Source of the DNA: Streptomyces sclerotialus
GTDB lineage: Bacteria; Actinomycetota; Actinomycetes; Streptomycetales; Streptomycetaceae
Direction of reading: 5' to 3'
Assembly (NCBI GenBank): GCA_000719105.1
Contig: JODX01000003.1
Span: 62,001-126,000 of the forward strand
DNA length: 64,000 bases
Part shown: positions 49,371 to 57,384 of the stretch, one piece after another
Layout of the letters: every line of letters starts with the position of its first letter
Numbering within the stretch: position 1 is the stretch's first letter
Notes under the pieces: model-generated
What the model was told of the DNA's origin: nothing
Seen by the model: only the letters and a program-made list of their open reading frames with translations
The model's database searches: none
Program-made: the position numbers and the translations under genes

Positions 49371-50360
49371 TCACTCCCCCACCGAAGAGACCGGCACGGC
49401 ACGCGCGAAGCCACCGTCCACCATCAGGTTCGCCACGGTCTCCAGCTCCGGCGGACTGCCCGCGAGCCGCGACAGGAACGCGTCGAAGTCGTCACCGCAC
49501 GGCAACAGCAGCCGCTCCACCCGCTCCTCCGGCGTCCACGACGGATCCACGTCACGGGCATCGTCGTACGCGCAGAACCACACCGACCCCACCCGGTCGC
49601 CCCGCACCTTCAACGCGAGCAACCCGCCCTGCAGGAACGCCACCCCCAGATAGTCCTTGGTCAGGTGATCCCGCAGGCACTTGTTGACGTACACGAGGTC
49701 GTTGACCGCCGCCTCGTCCCGCACCGTGAAGAACGGCTGGTCCACCAGCAGCCCCAACTCGGCGTCCAGCGCCACCCCCACGGGAGCACACCCGCCCGCC
49801 GCCTTCAGGAACGACCGGTACGCCCCCGGCAGCCGGTAGCCCAGCTCCTCCTCGACCGCCAGCACCTGCTGCTCGGTCACCGACACCAGCGACTTCGGCA
49901 GCCCGAAGTGCGCCGGCCGGGTCTCCTGCAACGGCCGCGTACCCCGCTTGCCCTGGTCGACCGCCGCCGTCGCCACCCCGCCGTGATGCCGCAGCAGCGC
50001 CTTCACCTCGACCGGGACCAACTCCAGCCGCCGGCCCCCCGGAACGTGGTGCCAGGTCCAGCCGTGCGGCGTCGCCACCGACGGAATCGTGTCCCACAGC
50101 TCATGCCCCGACGCGGCGAGCGCCGCGTTCGCCGACACGTAATCCGTCAACCTCAGCTCGTCGACACCGAACCCTTCCGGGGGATCGGCGATCTCCGCGG
50201 CGGCACGCGCATAGGGCGAGAAGTCCGGATAACCGTGCACGTCGACACGGACGCCCCTCGGATGACGCGCGGACCGGACCGGATCCGGGAACTGCACGAC
50301 CTGCCCGGCGTAGGCCGCGTTCGGCGGCGCGGCTCGCTGCCCGAGCCGACCTGTCGTCAT
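49371..50360 (-). CDS. WHH (HNH/Endo VII) nuclease fused to SUKH immunity domain
   Basis: A 329-residue protein. The N-terminal ~135 residues carry the WHH-type HNH/Endo VII toxin signature: VHGYPDFSPYA, then HGWTWHHVPGGRRLELVP (Trp103-His104-His105) and LLRHHGGVA. Residues ~158-310 match the SUKH (SMI1/KNR4) fold, with EQQVLAVEEELGYRLPGAYRSFL and a C-terminal FDAFLSRL helix. It therefore joins a predicted DNase and an immunity-type domain in one chain. AGGGGGC precedes ATG 50360. It is the first gene of the minus-strand pair. Confidence 0.8.
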   Translation of the reverse strand: MTTGRLGQRAAPPNAAYAGQVVQFPDPVRSARHPRGVRVDVHGYPDFSPYARAAAEIADPPEGFGVDELRLTDYVSANAALAASGHELWDTIPSVATPHGWTWHHVPGGRRLELVPVEVKALLRHHGGVATAAVDQGKRGTRPLQETRPAHFGLPKSLVSVTEQQVLAVEEELGYRLPGAYRSFLKAAGGCAPVGVALDAELGLLVDQPFFTVRDEAAVNDLVYVNKCLRDHLTKDYLGVAFLQGGLLALKVRGDRVGSVWFCAYDDARDVDPSWTPEERVERLLLPCGDDFDAFLSRLAGSPPELETVANLMVDGGFARAVPVSSVGE

Positions 50361-50448
50361 GGCGCTTGCCCCCTGCGGCATTCTGTAAGGCTGTATCGAT
50401 CCGCGAATGGATCGTGACTGCCGACAGCCTAAGCGGTACGACGACACC

Positions 50449-50495
50449 GGTCACCGGACCACCGACTCGGTGACCAGCCGTCACCCCACGGTGAC
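50449..50495. promoter_or_regulatory. Repeated GGTCACC/GGTGACC half-sites in the divergent gap
   Basis: Two inverted repeats lie side by side: GGTCACCG-N11-CGGTGACC (50449-50475) and GTCACC-CCAC-GGTGAC (50480-50495). They sit in the 243-bp gap between the WHH/SUKH gene and the YwqJ-type gene and could bind a shared regulator. Confidence 0.45.
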
Positions 50496-50603
50496 TCAGT
50501 GGCCAGGCCCAGGCGTGTCGCGAGGCCCCAGCTTCCGTCCCCGCCACGGCGTTTGGCAGTCTGTCTCCGCTGTCGGGGGACACAGAGGGAGGGGACAAGG
50601 ACC

Positions 50604-51101
50604 ATGAACGCGACGACCCAGGCCAGCGCATCCGGCGACCCCCGGGTCGGCTGGAGCGCCACCGAGGCCGCCCACGCGCCCCTGCTGCTCCACCGCCGCG
50701 ACGGCATACTGCCCACCGTCGCCGCGGCCCTCTCCGTCCGCGGCGCCACCCTCACCGGCACCGCCGCCCGCAGCGACACACCCCCCGCCCTGCACCCCCT
50801 CGTCCAGGACTTCCTGGACTCCCTCGCCGCCGACCGGCGCGACCGCTTCACCGGACGCTGCGCCGAGGCCATCCTCATCTCCCGCCACATCACGGCCGTC
50901 GACGCCACCCGCAGCAAACGCGCCTCCCGCAAACCCATGACCAACGGCGAGGCCCGCAAAGCGCTCAAACACGCCAAACTCACCGCCCGCCGCATCCGCG
51001 AGGACGGCGACCCCCTGCACGGCAGCTTCGCCGCCCCCTGCCGCGCCTGCCAGGCCCTCAGCGCCCACTTCGGCGTACGCATCGTCGACCCCGGCAAGTA
51101 G
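50604..51101 (+). CDS. YwqJ-type nucleic-acid deaminase
   Basis: A 165-residue stand-alone protein with the YwqJ deaminase pattern: GRCAEAILIS with the catalytic Cys-Ala-Glu (86-88) and AAPCRACQALSAHFGV with the metal ligands Cys146 and Cys149. The family is known as a toxin tip in polymorphic toxin systems. Here there is no N-terminal delivery domain. GGGAGGGGAC precedes ATG 50604. The probable immunity gene follows 79 bp downstream. Confidence 0.82.
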   Translation: MNATTQASASGDPRVGWSATEAAHAPLLLHRRDGILPTVAAALSVRGATLTGTAARSDTPPALHPLVQDFLDSLAADRRDRFTGRCAEAILISRHITAVDATRSKRASRKPMTNGEARKALKHAKLTARRIREDGDPLHGSFAAPCRACQALSAHFGVRIVDPGK

Positions 51102-51180
51102 ACCCGACCACCCACCCGCACCACGGCGCGACCCGCCACCGGCGACCGCCGAGCCCCATCCCTCGACGAACGAAGGGCAG

Positions 51181-51711
51181 ATGCAAGCCGACCGCTCCTC
51201 CTCCAGGCACTCGACAGCGCTCGACCAAGGGGGACTCACCACCCGCTTCCCCGCCACCGTCGACACCACCCTTCGCAACGCCGGCTGGCAGCCCGGCCGC
51301 TGGGACATACGACAGGCGGAGACCTGGGCCGACGCCCTGCGCGACCACACCTCCCCCGCAGGCCACCGCCACGCCGTCTTCCCGGCCGCGGTCGAGGCCT
51401 GGGCCGAATTCGGCGGCCTCCACATCACCACCCGGTCACCGGGCCGCCAACTCGCCCCCGCCACCCTCCACCTCGACCCCCTGCACGGCCTCCACATGGC
51501 CCGCACCCTCGGCGACCTCGGCCGCGCCCTCAGCACCGAGGTCGCCCCCCTCGGCCACGAGCCCGACACCCACACCCTCCTCGCCATCGACACCGAGGGC
51601 CGCACCTACGCCATCGACCACACCGGCGACTGGTACCTGGGCACTACCGTCGACCAGGCCCTCACCGCCCTCCTCACGGGCATCCCCCCGGTACGCCTGA
51701 CAGCGAACTGA
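51181..51711 (+). CDS. SUKH-3-type immunity protein
   Basis: A 176-residue soluble protein with the SUKH-3 pattern: TRFPATVDTTLRNAGWQPGR at the N-terminus, AWAEFGGLHI, HLDPLHG, STEVAPLGHEPDTHTLLAIDTEGR and a final LTALLTGIPP helix. SUKH-3 proteins neutralise deaminase or nuclease toxins of the same locus, so it probably protects against the YwqJ-type deaminase 79 bp upstream. AAGGGCAG precedes ATG 51181. Confidence 0.83.
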   Translation: MQADRSSSRHSTALDQGGLTTRFPATVDTTLRNAGWQPGRWDIRQAETWADALRDHTSPAGHRHAVFPAAVEAWAEFGGLHITTRSPGRQLAPATLHLDPLHGLHMARTLGDLGRALSTEVAPLGHEPDTHTLLAIDTEGRTYAIDHTGDWYLGTTVDQALTALLTGIPPVRLTAN

Positions 51712-51729
51712 CCACAGCCGCCCCACGAA

Positions 51730-51885
51730 CCGGCAGCCGCGTACGGCGGAAAGGGGGCGTGCCGGGGGGTGTCCGCGCGCAGCGGCCGGCGGTCATCGCC
51801 GGCCACCCTCCCAAGGCGCACGGAACCCGCCGGACCGAGCACGGACACCCCCCGGCGCGTCCCCGACCCCCTCGGCACCCCAGGC
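51730..51885. repeat. Structured dispersed repeat, copy B
   Basis: About 156 bp, roughly 90% identical to 40281-40440. GCCGGGGGGTGTCCG (51761-51775) is perfectly complementary to CGGACACCCCCCGGC (51842-51856), and GGCCGGCG / CGCCGGCC forms an inner stem. It lies between convergent genes (SUKH-3 and the histidine kinase) and could also serve as terminator. Confidence 0.85.
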
Positions 51886-51961
51886 GCCCAAGCCACAACG
51901 GCGAGACAGCAAAAAACCCGACGCACCCCACAACGCACCACCCACGGCAACCGCCGGAGGC

Positions 51962-53362
51962 CTACGCCGGGATCACCGCCGACACCCGGAAACCCCCCGC
52001 ATCCGTAGGCCCCGACACGAACACCCCGCCCAGCGCCACGACCCGCTCCTTCATCCCGAGCAGCCCGTTCCCGCCCGACGGCAGCCCCGCGGACGACGCC
52101 GCCCCCGGCTCCGGCGGCGGCTCGTTCTCCACCTGCATCGCGATCTCCGCGCCCCGATGCGCCAGCCGCACATGCGTCCTCGCCCCCGCCGCATGCTTGT
52201 GCACGTTGGTCAGCGCCTCCTGCACCACCCGGTACGCGGTCTGCTCCACCTCACGGGCGTACGCCCGCACCTCCCCCATCACCGACAGCTGCACGACCAT
52301 CCCCGCGGCCGCCGACTGCCCGACCAGCTCCTCCAGCTCCGCCAGACACGGCCCCTCACCGGCCTCCGCAGCACCCCGCACACCACCCGCCGCACCGGCG
52401 GCAGCCGCCGCGGCGACCCCCACCGCGGCCAACGGCGGCGCCACCGAAACCCGCTCACGCTCGGACCCGGACCCCGCAGACCGCCGCGCCGAACCCGCCC
52501 CGGCCCCCGACCCCGACCCCGCCGCCGACTCCGACCCGGACCGAAGAACCCCGAGCATCTCCCGCAGCTCCGTCAGCGCCTGCCGCCCCATGTCCCCCAC
52601 GAGCGCCGCATTCTTCACCGCCTTCTCCGGATCCTTGCGCGCCACCGCCTGCAACGCCGCCGCATGCACCACCATCAACGACACCCGGTGCGCCACCACG
52701 TCGTGCATCTCCCGGGCGATCCGCCGCCGCTCCTCGCCCCGCGCCCACTCGGCCCGCTCCTCGGCCCGCTCGGCCAGCAGTTGCAGCTCCCGCTCCAGCG
52801 AGTCCGCCCGCTCCCGCAGGCTCTCCATCAGCCGGCGCCGCGCCCCCACGTACAGCCCCAGCAGCACCGACGGCGCCGTCAGCCCGATCGCCATCGTCAG
52901 CGCCACGAACGACGGGAACCACTCCGCCCCCACCTCGGGGCTGTCCCGCACATGCACACCCCGCGTCGTCTGCACGAACGCGACGATGAACACCCCCACG
53001 AAGGACATCCCCGACAACGCCGCGATGACCCGCCGCGGCGCCTCCGACGCGGCCAGCGTGTACAGGCCGACGATGCCCATCAGATAGCCCATCTCGGCCG
53101 GCGTGACCGCGATAGCGACCAGCACCACAGCGACCGGCCACATCCGCCGCACCAGCAGCACGGACCCGGCCACCAGACCGAACAGCACCCCCACGGCCGC
53201 GGGCAGCCCCGCGTCCCGCGCGAACGGCACACCTTCCGCCGCGCACTCCAACGCGGACACCAGAGCGAGCCCCACGTCCAGCGCCGCACTGCGCCACCGC
53301 CCCCACCACCACGGACCCGCCCTGGTCCCGGCGCCGTGGTGGTCTTCCCCCGTCGTGGTCAT
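51962..53362 (-). CDS. Sensor histidine kinase (HisKA_3/NarL-partner type), no adjacent regulator
   Basis: A 466-residue membrane kinase. Several hydrophobic helices span about residues 25-175, then a coiled linker, then the HisKA_3 dimerisation box EERRRIAREMHDVVAHRVSLM with the phospho-acceptor His. The C-terminal HATPase domain has the N box VVQEALTNVHKHA and a G box near GNGLLGMKERV. A Ser/Gly/Ala insertion (SESAAGSGSGAGAGS) splits the catalytic part. Such kinases usually sit beside a LuxR-type response regulator gene, but none is present here. Confidence 0.9.
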   Translation of the reverse strand: MTTTGEDHHGAGTRAGPWWWGRWRSAALDVGLALVSALECAAEGVPFARDAGLPAAVGVLFGLVAGSVLLVRRMWPVAVVLVAIAVTPAEMGYLMGIVGLYTLAASEAPRRVIAALSGMSFVGVFIVAFVQTTRGVHVRDSPEVGAEWFPSFVALTMAIGLTAPSVLLGLYVGARRRLMESLRERADSLERELQLLAERAEERAEWARGEERRRIAREMHDVVAHRVSLMVVHAAALQAVARKDPEKAVKNAALVGDMGRQALTELREMLGVLRSGSESAAGSGSGAGAGSARRSAGSGSERERVSVAPPLAAVGVAAAAAAGAAGGVRGAAEAGEGPCLAELEELVGQSAAAGMVVQLSVMGEVRAYAREVEQTAYRVVQEALTNVHKHAAGARTHVRLAHRGAEIAMQVENEPPPEPGAASSAGLPSGGNGLLGMKERVVALGGVFVSGPTDAGGFRVSAVIPA

Positions 53363-53529
53363 GCATCCAGCCTACGGGCGCCCCGCGCGGCTTTTCCGGC
53401 GAGTTTCCCGGACTGGCCTACACCACACTCCGTAACCGAACGGAAGCGAAACCCACCGATATACCTCGAACTACTGAACCGCTCACCGTTCGACCCCGGA
53501 ACGGATCATTCCCCCCGGACGGTGAGCGC

Positions 53530-54414
53530 ATGACACGCACCACCACCGGCAAGTACGACGACTTCGAGGCTCTGCGGGAACAGGCGGTCGCCCTGCGCCG
53601 CGCAGGCCTCAGCCGCCGCCAGATCCGCGACCGGCTCCACGTCGACAACAACGACATCCTCAACCGTCTCCTGGAGGGCGAGCCCGCTCCTGAGTGGACG
53701 AAGCGCCCCAACGCGAAGGACGACCTGCGGGCGCGGGCACGTGAGCTCCGGCTTGAGGGCTGGACGTACGACCAGATCCAGGTCGAGCTGGGCTGCTCGA
53801 AGAGCTCGATTTCCCTTTGGGTACGGGACCTGCCGAAGCCTGAGCGGCGCGACCCTTCCGAGCAGGCGAAGCTCGCGTCACGCAAGCGCTGGGAACACGA
53901 GCTCGCCATCCGCGACGAGAAGCGCCGGAAGACCAAGGCCGCGGCTGCCGGGGAGATCGGCACGATGACCGATCGGGACCTGTTCCTCGCAGGAGTCGCC
54001 CTTTACTGGGCCGAGGGCTCCAAGGACAAGCCGTACGACCGCCGCGAGAACGTCATGTTCGTGAACAGCGACCCAGGCGTGATCAAGCTGTACCTGGCCT
54101 GGCTGGCCCTGCTCGGCGTCGAGCCCCAGCGCCTGGGCTACCGGGTGATGATCCACATGACAGCGGACGTGGCAGGCGCCAAGCAGTACTGGGCCGATCT
54201 GGTCGGTGTCGACGTCTCCACGTTCCAGAAGACGACCATCAAAAAGCACAACCCCAAAACCGTCCGCAAGAACGTGGGCGAGAACTACCGGGGCTGCCTT
54301 GTAATCCGTGTCTCACAGTGCGCCGAGTTGTACCGTCGCATCGAAGGGTGGTGGACGGGCATGGTCGATGCCGTCTCCGGGATCACGTCACCGTCCTCCT
54401 CAGGTAAGGTCTGA
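53530..54414 (+). CDS. Two-HTH protein with LAGLIDADG-like C-terminal domain
   Basis: A 294-residue protein. Two helix-turn-helix segments occur: ~15-48 (LRRAGLSRRQIRDRLHVDNN) and ~66-98 (LRLEGWTYDQIQVELGCSKS). The C-terminal ~150 residues, with FLAGVALYWAEGSKDK and a later VMIHMTADVAGAKQYW, resemble a LAGLIDADG homing-endonuclease-type fold, though key acids are uncertain. The gene ends 8 bp before tRNA-Gln and is slightly less GC-rich than its neighbours, which fits a mobile or formerly mobile element. Its function is unknown. Confidence 0.7.
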   Translation: MTRTTTGKYDDFEALREQAVALRRAGLSRRQIRDRLHVDNNDILNRLLEGEPAPEWTKRPNAKDDLRARARELRLEGWTYDQIQVELGCSKSSISLWVRDLPKPERRDPSEQAKLASRKRWEHELAIRDEKRRKTKAAAAGEIGTMTDRDLFLAGVALYWAEGSKDKPYDRRENVMFVNSDPGVIKLYLAWLALLGVEPQRLGYRVMIHMTADVAGAKQYWADLVGVDVSTFQKTTIKKHNPKTVRKNVGENYRGCLVIRVSQCAELYRRIEGWWTGMVDAVSGITSPSSSGKV

Positions 54415-54422
54415 CGCAGCCA

Positions 54423-54495
54423 TCCGCCATGGGGTAACTGGTAGCCCGCGGGCCTTTGAAGCCCTGTAGTGCTGGTTCGAATCCAGCTGGCGGAG
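54423..54495 (+). tRNA. tRNA-Gln (anticodon UUG)
   Basis: A 73-nt cloverleaf. Acceptor TCCGCCA pairs with TGGCGGA, the discriminator is G, the anticodon loop is CTTTGAA (anticodon TTG), and the T arm is GCTGG-TTCGAAT-CCAGC. No CCA is encoded. It lies just upstream of glmU. Confidence 0.9.
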
Positions 54496-54506
54496 CTGCT
54501 CAGTTC

Positions 54507-54532
54507 GGGGCCTGACCTCTCAGTCGGGCCCC
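54507..54532 (+). terminator. Terminator after tRNA-Gln
   Basis: GGGGCCTGAC pairs with GTCGGGCCCC (one T-G pair) across a 6-nt loop, 11 bp after the tRNA. Confidence 0.65.
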
Positions 54533-54607
54533 GTTCACATTTCACCCCCACTACGCCCCGGTATCCTGCGGATGTCCCCACCCATCCAAAGCCGAAGGGC
54601 ACACCCC

Positions 54608-56056
54608 GTGAGCGCCAACCGCCCGGCCGCCGTCGTCGTACTCGCAGCGGGTGAGGGCACCCGTATGAAGTCGGCCACCCCCAAGGTCCTCCACAGCATC
54701 TGTGGCCGTTCCCTCGTCGGTCACGTCCTCGCCGCCGCCCGCGAGTTGGACCCGGAGAACCTGGTCGTCGTCGTGGGCCACGCCCGCGAGCAGGTCTCCG
54801 CGCACCTCGCCGAGATCGACCCCGCCGTCCGTACCGCCGTCCAGGCGGAGCAGAACGGCACCGGACACGCGGTCCGCATGGCCTTGGAGGAGCTCGGCGG
54901 CAGCATCGACGGGACGGTCGTCGTCGTCTGCGGTGACACCCCGCTGCTGACCGGCGAGACCCTGACGAACCTCGCGTCCGCCCACACCACCGACGGCAAC
55001 GCCGTCACGGTCCTCACCGCCGAGGTCCCGGACGCCACCGGCTACGGCCGTATCGTCCGCGACGACGTCTCCGGTGCCGTGACCGCGATCGTCGAGCACA
55101 AGGACGCCACCGAGTCGCAGCGCGCGATCCGCGAGATCAACTCGGGTGTGTTCGCGTTCGACGGGCAGCTGCTCGCCGACGCGCTGGGCAAGGTCCGTAC
55201 GGACAACAGCCAGGGCGAGGAGTACCTCACCGACGTCCTCGGCATCCTGCGCGAGGCGGGGCACCGCGTGGGCGCCTCCGTCGCCGCCGACCACCGCGAG
55301 ATCGCCGGGATCAACAACCGCGTGCAGCTCGCCGAGGCCCGCCGCACGCTCAACGACCGGCTGCTGACCGACGCGATGCTCGCCGGCGTGACCGTCGTCG
55401 ATCCGGCGACCACCTGGGTGGACGTGACGGTGACGTTCGAGCAGGACGCGGTCGTGCAGCCGGGCACGCAGCTGCTGGGCGCGACGCATCTCGCGGCCGG
55501 CGCCGAGGTCGGGCCGAACACCCGGCTCAAGGACACCAAGGTCGGCCCGGGCGCCCGGGTCGACAACACGGTCGCGGACACCGCGGAGATCGGCCAGGAC
55601 GCGTCGGTCGGTCCGTACGCCTACCTGCGCCCGGGCACCCGCCTCGGGCTGAAGTCGAAGGTCGGGACGTACGTCGAGACGAAGAACGCGTCGATCGGCG
55701 AGGGCACGAAGGTGCCGCACCTGTCGTACGTGGGCGACGCGACGATCGGCGAGTACTCGAACATCGGCGCGGCGAGCGTCTTCGTGAACTACGACGGGCA
55801 GGCGAAGCACCACACGACGGTCGGCTCCCACTGCCGGACGGGTTCGGACAACATGTTTGTGGCACCTGTCACGATCGGGGACGGTGCCTACACCGCCGCG
55901 GGCTCGGTGATCACGAAGGACGTACCGCCCGGTTCGCTGGCCGTGGCCCGCGGCCAGCAGCGGAATATCGAGGGTTGGGTGGCGCGTAAACGTCCGGGGA
56001 GCGCGGCGGCGCAGGCTGCCGAGGAGGCTCGTCGGGAGACGGCCGGCGAAAGCTGA
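54608..56056 (+). CDS. glmU: Bifunctional GlmU (GlcNAc-1-P uridyltransferase / GlcN-1-P acetyltransferase)
   Basis: A 482-residue enzyme that makes UDP-N-acetylglucosamine for cell-wall synthesis. The N-terminal pyrophosphorylase domain starts with [12 protein letters not shown] (about 11-22) and has [11 protein letters not shown]. The C-terminal left-handed beta-helix (~260-450) has hexapeptide repeats and [15 protein letters not shown], the acetyltransferase active-site region. GAAGGG precedes GTG 54608. It lies just before prs and after tRNA-Gln. Confidence 0.96.
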   Translation: MSANRPAAVVVLAAGEGTRMKSATPKVLHSICGRSLVGHVLAAARELDPENLVVVVGHAREQVSAHLAEIDPAVRTAVQAEQNGTGHAVRMALEELGGSIDGTVVVVCGDTPLLTGETLTNLASAHTTDGNAVTVLTAEVPDATGYGRIVRDDVSGAVTAIVEHKDATESQRAIREINSGVFAFDGQLLADALGKVRTDNSQGEEYLTDVLGILREAGHRVGASVAADHREIAGINNRVQLAEARRTLNDRLLTDAMLAGVTVVDPATTWVDVTVTFEQDAVVQPGTQLLGATHLAAGAEVGPNTRLKDTKVGPGARVDNTVADTAEIGQDASVGPYAYLRPGTRLGLKSKVGTYVETKNASIGEGTKVPHLSYVGDATIGEYSNIGAASVFVNYDGQAKHHTTVGSHCRTGSDNMFVAPVTIGDGAYTAAGSVITKDVPPGSLAVARGQQRNIEGWVARKRPGSAAAQAAEEARRETAGES

Positions 56057-56107
56057 CCGGAAACGGGTACGTCCGGGACGGCGTACCGTGATAAGTGCAA
56101 TCACCCC

Positions 56108-56141
56108 CCAGCTGAGACGTTCTCTCATGCCCAGCTGAGAC
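56108..56141 (+). repeat. Direct repeat in the prs leader
   Basis: CCAGCTGAGAC occurs at 56108-56118 and 56131-56141, and TGAGA-CGTTC-TCTCA (56113-56127) forms an inverted repeat between them, about 30 bp before the prs start. Confidence 0.7.
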
Positions 56142-56159
56142 CTCTGAGGAGACTGTGCT

Positions 56160-57140
56160 GTGACCGGGATCAAGACGACCGGCGAGAAGAAGATGATGTT
56201 CTTCTCCGGCCGCGCCCACCCCGAGCTTGCCGAGGAGGTCGCCCAGCAGCTGGGTGTCGGGGTCGTCCCGACGAAGGCCTTCGACTTCGCCAACGGCGAG
56301 ATCTATATCCGCTACCAGGAGTCGGCGCGTGGCGCCGACTGCTTCCTGATCCAGAGCCACACGGCTCCCATCAACAAGTGGATCATGGAACAGCTGATCA
56401 TGATCGATGCGCTGAAGCGGGCCTCCGCGAGAAGCATCACCGTGATCGTGCCGTTCTACGGTTACGCGCGGCAGGACAAGAAGCACCGGGGACGTGAACC
56501 GATCTCGGCGCGTCTGATCGCGGACCTGATGAAGACGGCGGGCGCGGACCGCATCCTCACCGTCGACCTGCACACGGACCAGATCCAGGGCTTCTTCGAC
56601 GGTCCGGTGGACCACCTGTTCGCGCTGCCGCTGCTGGCGGACTACGTGGGGCAGAAGGTGGACCGCGACAAGCTCACCGTCGTCTCCCCGGACGCCGGCC
56701 GCGTGCGGGTGGCCGACCGCTGGTGCGACCGTCTCGGCGCGCCGCTGGCGATCGTGCACAAGCGGCGTGACAAGGACGTCGCGAACCAGGTGACGGTGCA
56801 CGAGGTCGTCGGTGATGTGAAGGGCCGGGTCTGTGTCCTGGTCGACGACATGATCGACACCGGTGGCACCATCTGCGCCGCCGCGGACGCGCTGTTCGCG
56901 CACGGTGCGGAGGACGTCATCGTGACGGCGACGCACGGTGTGCTGTCGGGTCCGGCGGCGGACCGGCTGAAGAACTCGCGGGTGAGCGAGTTCGTGTTCA
57001 CGGACACGCTGCCGACGCCGGGTGAGCTGGGCCGCGACCTGGACAAGATCTCGGTGCTGTCGATCGCGCCGACGATCGCGAGCGCGGTGCGTGAGGTGTT
57101 CGAGGACGGTTCGGTGACGAGCCTGTTCGACGAGCAGTAG
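56160..57140 (+). CDS. prs: Ribose-phosphate pyrophosphokinase (PRPP synthetase)
   Basis: A 326-residue enzyme that makes PRPP from ribose 5-phosphate and ATP for nucleotide, His and Trp synthesis. It has the N-terminal FFSGRAHPELAEEVAQQLG, FYGYARQDKKHRGREPISA, the divalent-metal site VDLHTDQIQGFF, and the PRPP loop VLVDDMIDTGGTI. Length is normal. GAGGAG precedes GTG 56160. It lies ~100 bp after glmU; a direct repeat sits in the gap. Confidence 0.96.
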   Translation: MTGIKTTGEKKMMFFSGRAHPELAEEVAQQLGVGVVPTKAFDFANGEIYIRYQESARGADCFLIQSHTAPINKWIMEQLIMIDALKRASARSITVIVPFYGYARQDKKHRGREPISARLIADLMKTAGADRILTVDLHTDQIQGFFDGPVDHLFALPLLADYVGQKVDRDKLTVVSPDAGRVRVADRWCDRLGAPLAIVHKRRDKDVANQVTVHEVVGDVKGRVCVLVDDMIDTGGTICAAADALFAHGAEDVIVTATHGVLSGPAADRLKNSRVSEFVFTDTLPTPGELGRDLDKISVLSIAPTIASAVREVFEDGSVTSLFDEQ

Positions 57141-57202
57141 GACGCTCGGCGGGGTTGTGCGCGCGACTGATCGCGACCGGCCCTGATTGATCGATTTTTC
57201 CG

Positions 57203-57252
57203 CGGCCTCCCTGGCCGAGTACCCTGTTGAGGTTGCTCGGCGAGGGAGGCCG
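57203..57252 (+). terminator. Large hairpin between prs and rplY
   Basis: CGGCCTCCCTGGCCGAG (57203-57219) pairs with CTCGGCGAGGGAGGCCG (57236-57252) with one mismatch. It is either the prs terminator or part of the rplY leader. A second small hairpin, TTCCCGT-TCC-ACGGGAA, follows directly (57253-57269). Confidence 0.7.
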
Positions 57253-57338
57253 TTCCCGTTCCACGGGAATCGGCGGTCCGTTATCGACGCGCTCTTCGTA
57301 GCAGGCCGTTCGTGGCCGGGTGACTGACCACGACCGTT

Positions 57339-57365
57339 CTCTCGTGTTCCTGCGAACCACGAGAG
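57339..57365 (+). promoter_or_regulatory. Leader hairpin just upstream of the rplY ribosome binding site
   Basis: CTCTCGTG (57339-57346) pairs with CACGAGAG (57358-57365), 8 bp before the GAGGAG at 57373. It may be a translational control element for L25; this is inference. Confidence 0.5.
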
Positions 57366-57384
57366 CGACCTACGAGGAGTGAAC

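Noticed and set aside
47150..51711. Toxin-immunity cluster as a prophage or recently acquired island
   Set aside because: No integrase, att repeat, phage gene or clear GC change is visible; flanking genes are core chromosome.
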